Positions 1 through 7,911 of a stretch of DNA of 25,437 nucleotides are shown here, one piece after another (the stretch's first letter is position 1; each line of letters starts with the position of its first letter). Source of the stretch: a virus; the IMG/VR virus record IMGVR_UViG_3300009086_000823, positions 1 through 25,437 of that record; one strand, given 5' to 3'. A program made the position numbers and the translations under genes. A model generated the notes under the pieces. It did no database searches. It worked only from the letters and a program-made list of their open reading frames with translations, and was not told the DNA's origin.

Positions 1-329
1 TAAAAGCTGAAGCTACTGGCGATTACATGGGTAAAATGGCCCAAACCAGATCTCAAGCTTTACAGGATATTGTAACTTCTAACAGACAGCTACAAGCTGA
101 TATGTTAACAAAAGTACCTTCACTACAAGAGGCCGCATTACAACCTAGTCAAGTTATTAGAGATATTGGTGCGGATTATGAAGGTAGATCTCAAGCAGAA
201 ATTGATGCTGCAAGAGAAAGGTTTGAATTTGAACAACAAGCACCAGGTCAATCACTTAGAGATGCATCTTCAATGCTAGGTGGGATTGACTTTGGAAGTG
301 TAACTAAGACTACAGGAGGAGGTAAGTAA
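1..329 (+). CDS. C-terminal part of a virion protein (5' end outside window)
   Basis: The frame is open from the left edge of the window, so this is probably the end of a longer gene. The first ATG in frame is at 27, but there is no ribosome binding site before it and the codons upstream read through without a stop. The visible ~109 residues are Gln/Ala/Glu-rich and probably helical. They end in a pattern (ERFEFEQQAPGQSLRD) often seen near the ends of podovirus tail or internal virion proteins. The gene ends with TAATG, overlapping the next start by one base. Position at the head of the ejection-protein block supports a virion role. The exact product is not recognised. Confidence 0.6.
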   Translation, partial: KAEATGDYMGKMAQTRSQALQDIVTSNRQLQADMLTKVPSLQEAALQPSQVIRDIGADYEGRSQAEIDAARERFEFEQQAPGQSLRDASSMLGGIDFGSVTKTTGGGK

Positions 330-838
330 TGCCTATACCCGCATTATTAGCAATGGCGTTAGGTGGAGCAGCAATAGGTGCTTTAGCTAACCCAGATGAT
401 AGAAAGAAAGGAGCCCTTGCAGGATTAGGTGTGGGTCTTCTTGGCCCAGCTGCTGCTGGTGCTATGGGAGCAGGTGCTACTGCCGCAGGTGCTACTACTG
501 CCGCAGGTGCTACCGCCGCAACTACTACCGCCGCAGGTGCTGCTGCCGCCCCTGTAGGTATGATGGCTAAAATGAATGCTGCTGCTCAAGCAGGCCTTAC
601 TAAGCTAGGCACTATGGCAACAAGTGAGACAGCTAAAGGTCTTGGTAAATCAGCTGCTGAGGGTGCTGTGGGGATTGGTGTACAACAGGCATTAACTCCT
701 AAGCAAGTACAACATGCACAAACACAAAGCATGGCAATTCAAACCCCACAACAAGCACCACAAAGTATGTATCAACAAGCAGCAATTAATACTCAAAATA
801 GAATGAAGCGTAGGGGACAACCCAAAAGGTTCATTTAA
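329..838 (+). CDS. small Ala/Gly-rich virion protein, likely membrane-active
   Basis: A 169-residue protein with a strong ribosome binding site (GGAGGAGG) inside the end of the upstream gene. Residues 1-50 are hydrophobic and glycine-rich, interrupted by an ANPDDRKKG turn, in the manner of glycine-zipper or hairpin membrane segments. Residues ~48-76 are a low-complexity Gly-Ala-Thr tract made by repeated GCAGGTGCTAC(T) units in the DNA. The C-terminal third is Gln-rich and ends in basic residues (NRMKRRGQPKRFI). Small hydrophobic proteins of this type often sit just ahead of the large ejection proteins in podoviruses and may be minor internal virion components. That role is inferred from context. 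No enzymatic motif is visible. Confidence 0.65.
   Translation: MPIPALLAMALGGAAIGALANPDDRKKGALAGLGVGLLGPAAAGAMGAGATAAGATTAAGATAATTTAAGAAAAPVGMMAKMNAAAQAGLTKLGTMATSETAKGLGKSAAEGAVGIGVQQALTPKQVQHAQTQSMAIQTPQQAPQSMYQQAAINTQNRMKRRGQPKRFI
470..550 (+). repeat. GCAGGTGCTAC-type short tandem repeats
   Basis: Imperfect repeats of 12-18 bases built from gcaggtgctac and gctaccgcc encode the Gly-Ala-Thr tract of the 169-residue protein. The units keep the reading frame, so copy number can change without breaking the gene. Confidence 0.7.
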
Positions 839-853
839 AAAAAGGGGAATATA

Positions 854-3322
854 ATGTCAGAATCAAATTCACTCGTCAAGCTTTTCAATGATATTATGAA
901 AGGCATGGATGACGATGACGAAAAAAAATTACAGCAGTTTACTCCTGATGGTGTACCTGCAATGATTGCAAGACCCCCTATGCCTGAGGAGGTAACGCCT
1001 CGTGTTAAAGAAAACCAAACAGTACGTCAAAAACAAGAAGAATACTATTTGGATACCTTAGATGGATCAGACCCCAGGCAGTTGCGAAGTGCTAATAGTA
1101 TAAGAGCAGAGATAACTGGTCCTAATAACAACAATAGGGTCGTCCCTGCTCCTCAACAACCTGTAGGTCCTATTGAACAACCTGTAAGACCTATTGAACA
1201 ACCTGTAAGCTCCATTGAACCACCTGAGTTACTAAGAAGAATACCACAGTATGAGTCAAGACTTGACGACCCTCAAGCTGGTATTGTACAACCAGATGGT
1301 AGAATGGGTACACATCAAATGGCTGCTGAAGTAGACCCTGAAACAGGGATGATGACAGCTTTCCCTATGATCACTGAGATGCCTGATGGTACGTTAAAGC
1401 AGTTTGAAAATAAAGATGAAGCTTTAGCATACAATAAATCTGTTAATAACGTAAAAGCATTTAGTGATCCTCAAGAGGGTATTGACTACGCTAAGGGTGG
1501 TTACAAAGAAGGTACTGCATTAGCACCTACAGATCAACAAAAGTTTTCTGAGCAGTTTGGGGATGTACCTTTAATGGGTGAGGTTCCTAAAGTAGAACAA
1601 GTAAGTGAGGTTGAAAATAGGATAACAAAGTACTTAGAGTCTGATGAAGGTAAAGGGGTATTTCCTAATGCACCCGAAGAAAGACGAAGGGGTTTTGTTG
1701 AGAAAAAAGTATTAAAAGAAATGGAAGGGGAAAGGGAAAGACTTTCTAAAACTGCACCTGTTTCAGAACAAGAAAGAGCTGAGTGGAGATTATCAAACCC
1801 TCAACTGTTTCCTGGAGCTGAACCAGAGGCTATAGATAAAATTATCCAAGAAGAAAAGTATGGTACTAAGAGGGATGATAAGTATTTTAATACTAAGGTT
1901 AAACCTCTCGAGCTTACTGAAGATGGTGTACCCTCTTTGATTGCAAGACCACCTAACGGTGAAAAGGTAGAACAAGAAGTTGTATCTAGTAATCAAGCAG
2001 TGGTAGACCCTAACAACCAAGATGCTAAGTCTTCAGTTGATGCTGAAGTAGATAGGCTATTGGAAGAAGGTTTACCTAGAGGTATGATGGGTGACGATGG
2101 TAGTCTTGAGTTTGAACCAGTAGATCCAAATAAATTAGACCCTAGTGGTGACCCAGTTAAGGTTAAAGAAACTAAACAAGGGTTCCTATCTACACTATGG
2201 GATGGGGTTAAAGATATTATTGTAAGCCAAGTTAAAGACCCTGCAAACCAAAAAGCACTCTTTGCGTATGCTGTTAGTCGTGCATTAGGTTATGATGGTG
2301 TTACTCTTGCAAGTCAAGTGCTATCTAATGAGTGGAAGGTTGGTGCAGCTACTGCTAAACATGAGCGAGAGCTTGAGAAACTTTATGGTAAAGAAAACCT
2401 AGCTGCTTTGAAAAAGCAACAGGAAAACCTAACCATAGATTACTCTAAGCCTGTGACTGTGTTTAACCCTGATACTCAAGAAAACTACACTGTATTTATG
2501 ACTAAGGATAAACAAGGTTTTGTATTCGATGACGGAGGCACTGAGCCTTTTACTGTCTCAACATTACTTCAAGGTGGTTATTCTATTGGTGAAGGTTTAG
2601 ACTTTGCGGATCAACAGCAATTACTTTCTGATTTAATGGAAAAAGATGCAAAGACCTACGCTGCAACTATAACAGATAATTTCTTAAACCCAGACCTTGA
2701 GGGCAAAGAGCGAGATAACGTTAAGAAAGCCCTGGCACTTGCCAGCGAACCTCCAGTTATTAGGGCAGCTATGACTGCGTTTACTAATAAGTATGGAAGG
2801 GGTACTGACTTTACCACTGCTGAAGTAAAAACTATAGCAAGTAATGGTATAAATAATTACTTACGTGCTGTTGCTGATGGTAGAGCTAAAGGTTCTAAAG
2901 ACCTTATAGGTTACATGGATTACGAGCAGATTAAGTATGATATTACCGACAATGGAATACCATCATCCTTCTTCACTATCTCAGGTGAAGAGGATCAAGA
3001 GATTGGTGTTAATGGTTGGTCACGTACTAATAATGTCGTTAACAAAGTAACTAACAACATTAACTCAAGATTAGGTAAAGGCTCTTACACTAACACGGAT
3101 ATCTACAAAGTACTAGCTGATGAGTTCAATAAGAAGCAAGGTGATAAAGAGTTTATGACTTTTTGGAGCAAGGCATCTAATAACTCTGCAGAAGATAAGG
3201 CAGAAGCCTTGTCACCAGCTATGCTATGGGTTCAAAGTATTACGAGGCAGGATGTATCGCCTTCATACAAAGCCCCTAGCTTAACTGAGGTATTAGATAT
3301 GTTAGCCAAAAGAAAGGGTTAA
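854..3322 (+). CDS. internal virion (ejection) protein, 822 aa
   Basis: An 822-residue protein preceded by AAGGGGA. The N-terminal ~400 residues are acidic, Pro/Gln/Glu-rich and probably disordered. They contain a three-copy 7-residue repeat (PVGPIEQ-like, DNA 1160-1222) and a duplicated motif DGVPxxIARPP at residues ~31-42 and ~357-368. A segment around residues 150-185 (GRMGTHQMAAEVDPETG...AFPMITEMPDG) resembles a module seen in N-terminal parts of several phage internal virion proteins. The C-terminal ~380 residues look folded and helical. The place between a membrane-active small protein and the lysozyme-bearing ejection protein matches the internal virion protein cluster of T7-like podoviruses (compare T7 gp14-gp15-gp16). 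The role is inferred from context and size, and no catalytic motif is seen. Confidence 0.7.
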   Translation: MSESNSLVKLFNDIMKGMDDDDEKKLQQFTPDGVPAMIARPPMPEEVTPRVKENQTVRQKQEEYYLDTLDGSDPRQLRSANSIRAEITGPNNNNRVVPAPQQPVGPIEQPVRPIEQPVSSIEPPELLRRIPQYESRLDDPQAGIVQPDGRMGTHQMAAEVDPETGMMTAFPMITEMPDGTLKQFENKDEALAYNKSVNNVKAFSDPQEGIDYAKGGYKEGTALAPTDQQKFSEQFGDVPLMGEVPKVEQVSEVENRITKYLESDEGKGVFPNAPEERRRGFVEKKVLKEMEGERERLSKTAPVSEQERAEWRLSNPQLFPGAEPEAIDKIIQEEKYGTKRDDKYFNTKVKPLELTEDGVPSLIARPPNGEKVEQEVVSSNQAVVDPNNQDAKSSVDAEVDRLLEEGLPRGMMGDDGSLEFEPVDPNKLDPSGDPVKVKETKQGFLSTLWDGVKDIIVSQVKDPANQKALFAYAVSRALGYDGVTLASQVLSNEWKVGAATAKHERELEKLYGKENLAALKKQQENLTIDYSKPVTVFNPDTQENYTVFMTKDKQGFVFDDGGTEPFTVSTLLQGGYSIGEGLDFADQQQLLSDLMEKDAKTYAATITDNFLNPDLEGKERDNVKKALALASEPPVIRAAMTAFTNKYGRGTDFTTAEVKTIASNGINNYLRAVADGRAKGSKDLIGYMDYEQIKYDITDNGIPSSFFTISGEEDQEIGVNGWSRTNNVVNKVTNNINSRLGKGSYTNTDIYKVLADEFNKKQGDKEFMTFWSKASNNSAEDKAEALSPAMLWVQSITRQDVSPSYKAPSLTEVLDMLAKRKG
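1160..1222 (+). repeat. three tandem 21-base units (7-residue repeat)
   Basis: Units at 1160-1180, 1181-1201 and 1202-1222 encode PVGPIEQ, PVRPIEQ and PVSSIEP. They lie in the probably disordered N-terminal part of the 822-residue virion protein. Confidence 0.8.
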
Positions 3323-3345
3323 CTTAAACTATAGGAGACTAGTCG
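3317..3345 (+). promoter_or_regulatory. candidate phage RNA polymerase promoter, T7-like core
   Basis: AACTTAAACTATAGGAGA starts at 3321, spanning the end of the upstream gene and the 26-base gap before the 1519-residue ejection protein. ACTATAGG matches the -6 to +2 core of the T7 promoter. A near-identical AACTTAAATTATA lies upstream of the ssDNA-binding protein gene on the other strand (24558-24570). AGGAG here may instead act only as a ribosome binding site, although its spacing to ATG (11 bases) is long. Confidence 0.35.
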
Positions 3346-3348
3346 ATT

Positions 3349-6300
3349 ATGAGCGACAATAAACAAGTATATTATGGGCAAGACGCAATAGCTCAGGTCG
3401 AACAAAACATAGGTAGGGAATTAACCTATGCGGAGAAAAGAGTCGTTGAGGAAGAGGGGTACGTTGCTACCCCTTACCTCGATACTAAAGGTGTTATTAC
3501 ACAAGGAGTTGGTCAAACAGGAGAGTGGATTGAAAAAGGTTTTGAAGCTGCATATCAACATCACGTTGACAGAGCTGAGAGACGAATCCCAGGCCTAAGA
3601 GACCTACCAGAACCCTTACAAGCTGAGCTAGTACAAGCTGAGTATAGGGGTGACTTAGGGACTTCTCCCACTTTTGTACGATTGCTGAATGCAGGTAACT
3701 ATGGAGAAGCATCTTCTGAGTTCCTTGATAATAATGACTATCGAAAATCACAAGAAGAAGGTACAGGCGTGCATAAGAGAATGAAGAAAGTCTCTGATGC
3801 AGTTGGCTCTTATGCCTCAGAAAAGAGGAGAGCAGTACCTGAGGCTGCACTTCCTACAGACGACTTCCAAGTCGGAAGCTCAGGGTTCTCATTTCTTGAC
3901 GGTGATACTATCATTAATCAAGAAACTGGGGAACGTATTAGGTTTCCAGAAATAGATCTAGCAGAACTCACTAAAGTTACTCGTGAGCAAGGCTATGATG
4001 TAGGTGAAGGAGCAGGTCAGGTAACTAAACAGTATGTTTCTTACTTGGCTAACAAATATGGATATACAAATGTAGTACCCTCTAAGCAAGAAGACAAGTA
4101 TGGGCGTAAGATTGGGGACCTTAAAGACTCCAATGGTAACTCCTTTACAGACTTTTTGATTGGTGCGGGTATTGCAAGGCCTACATTTATAGGTGACTCC
4201 ACTCAGATGATGAGTGATGACAGCTACAATAGGTTTTTATACAATCAAGGCTTGCGTAGTATACGTAAAGATGAGCCTAAAACTGATTTTGAAAAGGCTG
4301 CTGAGCTTATTAAGGTAGCTGCACTAGAGCCATCTAACGGTGTACCTCTAGCTAAGATACAAGCATTCAATGAAGAAGAGTTTGCGGCTAACCCTGAGTT
4401 ATTCTCGGGGGTAATCCTTAGAAACAAGAATGCAACCTATGATAACAGGTCAAAGACACCATTCTCAAGTGCATTCTCAGCGGGTATGACATCAGCTGGT
4501 AACTCTTTTAAGATAGCTTCTGCAGCTATTGCAGATACTTTAGGTGCAGATACAGCTCAGGCATGGTTTGAGGGTAGTGCTGACTATAGTAAATCAAAGT
4601 TAGCTAATGCACCTAAAATAAGACTGAGCTACAAGGACGTAGACTGGACTTCTTTTGACCAGATCTCAGAGTTCCTAGGGGCTAATGTTATGATGTCCCT
4701 ACCCTACATGGGTGTAACTGCAGCTGCTGTGATAGCAAAGCCGTTTACTCTTGGTGCTAGTCTAGCCGCACCTGTAGCAATGTACTCAGGTATGATACTT
4801 GATGAAATGCCAGGGAAGTTAGAAGATAAAAGCTATGGGGCAGCTCTTGCAGGTGGTACTATTGCCGCTGCGCTGGATAAGTTAGGTCTTAAAGCAGCTC
4901 TGGGAACCTTTACTCCATCGCATTTCTTAACTGGTGAGGCTAAAGAGAAAGCATTAGACGCTATAATTAATAGTGGTAAGGTTCAAACAAGAGAACAAGC
5001 TAAGGATGTACTGGCTAGTGCGACTAAACGTGAGCTATTAGGCTACGTAGACGATGCAGCTGACTTTGTACAGAATCAAATCACTAAAGGCTACATGCTT
5101 AAGCAATTTGGTAAGAGACTTATGGCATCTGCAGGTGTTGAGGGTAGTACAGAGGTGCTACAGGAACTAACACAGTACACTGCATCTGTTATGGGATCTG
5201 AAAAGACCTGGGATTACGCTGAGATTGAAGAACGAATGGCTAATGCTGCCATTGCAGGCAGTATGATTGGTGGTTCTTTCTCTGTACCCTCTACAGCTTT
5301 CCAAGCAGGACAATGGAAGGATGCGGGTGTCGCTAAATCTGAATATGATAATAGATTTGATGACGCTTCTTCAGGCTTTAGGGCAGAAGCTGCTGCTGAT
5401 ACCTCTGATGGTAGCCCAAAGGGTGTTATCCCTAGTATTAGTGAGAAGCTCGGTACTGTTTGGAATAAGATTAACTTAAGAAAAGCAGCAGACAGAAAAG
5501 CAGGTGTTGATGCTAAGGATAAACGAGGCTTTGCTGACATTGCTGATAAGGGTGATGAGACTAAGGATAGTAGATCTCGAGGGACTAAGCTTAAGGATGC
5601 TCTAAGTGATCCGGTATCTACCCTAAGGAGTGCGTTAGACACTCGAGTCACATTAGAGATGCTTAACAAGAGCCCAGCTTTACGTTTACTCTATGATCAG
5701 TTTGGTGGTAGAAAGAATAAGACATACGGTGGAGTTGACTTTCAGAACGACAAGACTCAAAACTTTACAGATTTTGAAAAGTACTTAAGACCCATGGAAG
5801 CGGTACTTGGGAGCTTTAGGGTTAAGGCTAAGTCTTATGGTAAGCGTAAGAAAGCTATCTCTACCTTAGTTTATGACTTTTATCTTAATGAAATAAAGAA
5901 AGTCACTAAGACAGATGAGAAGGGTAATGTAAAAACTATGAGTGGTGAGCAGGTTATTGCCGCTATAGATTGGAACAACCTTTCAAAGCCAGAGTACACC
6001 GAGAATACTGTAGCTCTTAAGGAGTTTATACAAGAACTGTATAACGTTGATGATGCTATGTATCAAAACGTAACAGCTGTACAAGAGATGTCAGGATCAA
6101 GCAAGATAGGTAACCTTCAGGATCACATATTTAGAAGTAAAAGCTTTTTAAAATCTGCTATTGCTAAGAATAAAGAAGAGTTTATTAACCTATTAGCTGA
6201 AGAGTATGGTCTCAGTAGAGATGTAGCAGCTAGTGTTACTGATCTTATTGTAGATAACCCCGATGTGAATACATTAGATGAAGCTTTTGATTTGACTAAG

Positions 6301-7908
6301 GGTGGTATACTACCTAAGACACACAAAAGAAGATCATTAAGTCTTTCGGATAACCCTAAGTTTGATAAGTTTGTAGAACAGGATTTGTTTAGAAACTTAG
6401 AGAACCTTATGAAAGGGTCTGCTCGTTACATGACAATGACTAAGTTTGTTGGACGTAACAGTGAAGTGCTACTACAGCAAATAACTGATGTGTACAATGA
6501 CTTGCGTGGTGATGCGGAGGTTAACTCTGAAGCTGAGAAAGAAGCCAGAAGAGTTGTAGAAGAGCTAGCGGCAAACCTTAGGGACCTTGTAAATGCTGAC
6601 TCTGGTAACTATAAAAGAATTAATAACCCTACTATACGTGGGGCTCAGAAGTTCTTAACAGCTACAGCTACACTCAGTATGCTACCACTTGCAGCTATAT
6701 CTTCTGTAGTAGAGTTCGCCCTAGTATTTAAGGGTGCATCTTTACAAACAATACATAAGAATGTAGGTAGTTTTGGTATACTTGTAGGCAAGGAGCTTCA
6801 TGAGTACTTTAAGGAAGTTGGAAGGATTGCGGGGGTAACACCACAGTTTAGTAACTTTGACTCACAACTTAAGTCAAGAGCTCAAAGATTAGGTGAAGAC
6901 TGGAGACATAAGGATATAGATGACCCTAGGAAACTCATAAGGGAAGCTGGTTTCTTATCTCAAAAGACTGGTGCAGCTACAGTGGTAGGTGTGTCTGAGT
7001 CTAACCAGTTTACTGAAGCACTAATGAACTCTTTCTTTAAGATTATTGGTTTGCAAGGTATTACTAACCTTACCCGTACCATGAGAGCAGCTATATACAA
7101 TGACTTCTTAATTGAAAACTTAGACATAATACACAGACAAGAAGGTAAACCACCCACTAATGAATCTGCTGAATCTGAGAAAATGCTAAGGTATATAGGT
7201 ATCCCTATAGACCGTATGCTTGACCTTTCACGTAGACTTAAAGTGGCTCAGGATACCGATGGTAACGTTAGTGAAGAGCTAATTGCAGCTTGGGATAGAG
7301 AGTTTAATAATGGATTAATTAACTTTGTCAACGCTTCAGTACCAATGCCAGGAGCTATGAGCAGACCACTGTTCTATAGTAACCAGCACTTTGCAATGTT
7401 CACTCAGTTCCAAGGTTTTATCTCTGAGTTTACAGCTAATCACTTACCTAATATGTGGGACACTGTTAAGACTGCAAACCCAGGGATGAAGTTTTCTGTC
7501 TTTGCATCTATCATGTCTATGCTTATGCTAGGCTATGCATCTCAGTACCTCAAGGACCTTATAAAATATGGAGAAGGATCACCATACTTATCAGATCAAG
7601 AGAAGTATTTGAGAGCATTGTACTCTACAGGATTGTTAGGTACAACAGAAAGAATATGGAGTAACAACTACATCTTACCTTTGTATAAGGATAGAAGTAG
7701 AAATGCAACAGAAGCGATTTGGAACTTTGCGTCAGGAGAAGCCCCTGTCACAGGTATCTTTGAGAATGTAGTGGGCTTCGGACGGAGTGCAATGGAAGGT
7801 GATACAAGAGGTACCTTTAAAAGAGGTTTAGGTCTAACACCATTAGGCCCCTTTAAGCACAGACTATACGACACATCCGTAGAACAAGGTTGGATAACAG
7901 GAGAATAG
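3349..7908 (+). CDS. ejection protein with T4-type lysozyme and SNase-like nuclease domains, 1519 aa
   Basis: A very large internal virion protein. Residues ~20-160 form a GH24 (T4 lysozyme-like) domain: E36, D45 and T51 have exactly the spacing of T4 lysozyme E11/D20/T26, followed by QGVGQ where T4 has IGIGH. Residues ~178-282 look like a staphylococcal nuclease domain, with D184-G-D186-T, R198, D203, E206 and R253 in DKYGR. These match D19, D21, R35, D40, E43 and R87 of the classical enzyme. The rest is long and helical, with hydrophobic stretches near residues 443-485, 1102-1127 and 1381-1400 that may span a membrane during ejection. Family knowledge: T7 gp16-type proteins carry a wall-degrading domain at the N-terminus and enter the cell with the DNA. 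The lysozyme would open the wall. The nuclease target is unknown. The next gene starts 3 bases after the stop, with GGAG inside this gene. Confidence 0.85.
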   Translation: MSDNKQVYYGQDAIAQVEQNIGRELTYAEKRVVEEEGYVATPYLDTKGVITQGVGQTGEWIEKGFEAAYQHHVDRAERRIPGLRDLPEPLQAELVQAEYRGDLGTSPTFVRLLNAGNYGEASSEFLDNNDYRKSQEEGTGVHKRMKKVSDAVGSYASEKRRAVPEAALPTDDFQVGSSGFSFLDGDTIINQETGERIRFPEIDLAELTKVTREQGYDVGEGAGQVTKQYVSYLANKYGYTNVVPSKQEDKYGRKIGDLKDSNGNSFTDFLIGAGIARPTFIGDSTQMMSDDSYNRFLYNQGLRSIRKDEPKTDFEKAAELIKVAALEPSNGVPLAKIQAFNEEEFAANPELFSGVILRNKNATYDNRSKTPFSSAFSAGMTSAGNSFKIASAAIADTLGADTAQAWFEGSADYSKSKLANAPKIRLSYKDVDWTSFDQISEFLGANVMMSLPYMGVTAAAVIAKPFTLGASLAAPVAMYSGMILDEMPGKLEDKSYGAALAGGTIAAALDKLGLKAALGTFTPSHFLTGEAKEKALDAIINSGKVQTREQAKDVLASATKRELLGYVDDAADFVQNQITKGYMLKQFGKRLMASAGVEGSTEVLQELTQYTASVMGSEKTWDYAEIEERMANAAIAGSMIGGSFSVPSTAFQAGQWKDAGVAKSEYDNRFDDASSGFRAEAAADTSDGSPKGVIPSISEKLGTVWNKINLRKAADRKAGVDAKDKRGFADIADKGDETKDSRSRGTKLKDALSDPVSTLRSALDTRVTLEMLNKSPALRLLYDQFGGRKNKTYGGVDFQNDKTQNFTDFEKYLRPMEAVLGSFRVKAKSYGKRKKAISTLVYDFYLNEIKKVTKTDEKGNVKTMSGEQVIAAIDWNNLSKPEYTENTVALKEFIQELYNVDDAMYQNVTAVQEMSGSSKIGNLQDHIFRSKSFLKSAIAKNKEEFINLLAEEYGLSRDVAASVTDLIVDNPDVNTLDEAFDLTKGGILPKTHKRRSLSLSDNPKFDKFVEQDLFRNLENLMKGSARYMTMTKFVGRNSEVLLQQITDVYNDLRGDAEVNSEAEKEARRVVEELAANLRDLVNADSGNYKRINNPTIRGAQKFLTATATLSMLPLAAISSVVEFALVFKGASLQTIHKNVGSFGILVGKELHEYFKEVGRIAGVTPQFSNFDSQLKSRAQRLGEDWRHKDIDDPRKLIREAGFLSQKTGAATVVGVSESNQFTEALMNSFFKIIGLQGITNLTRTMRAAIYNDFLIENLDIIHRQEGKPPTNESAESEKMLRYIGIPIDRMLDLSRRLKVAQDTDGNVSEELIAAWDREFNNGLINFVNASVPMPGAMSRPLFYSNQHFAMFTQFQGFISEFTANHLPNMWDTVKTANPGMKFSVFASIMSMLMLGYASQYLKDLIKYGEGSPYLSDQEKYLRALYSTGLLGTTERIWSNNYILPLYKDRSRNATEAIWNFASGEAPVTGIFENVVGFGRSAMEGDTRGTFKRGLGLTPLGPFKHRLYDTSVEQGWITGE

Positions 7909-7911
7909 CTA

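Noticed and set aside
5214-5669. Leftward 151-aa reading frame inside the 1519-aa ejection protein gene
   Set aside because: Low-complexity Ser/Leu/Ala shadow opposite a well-supported gene.
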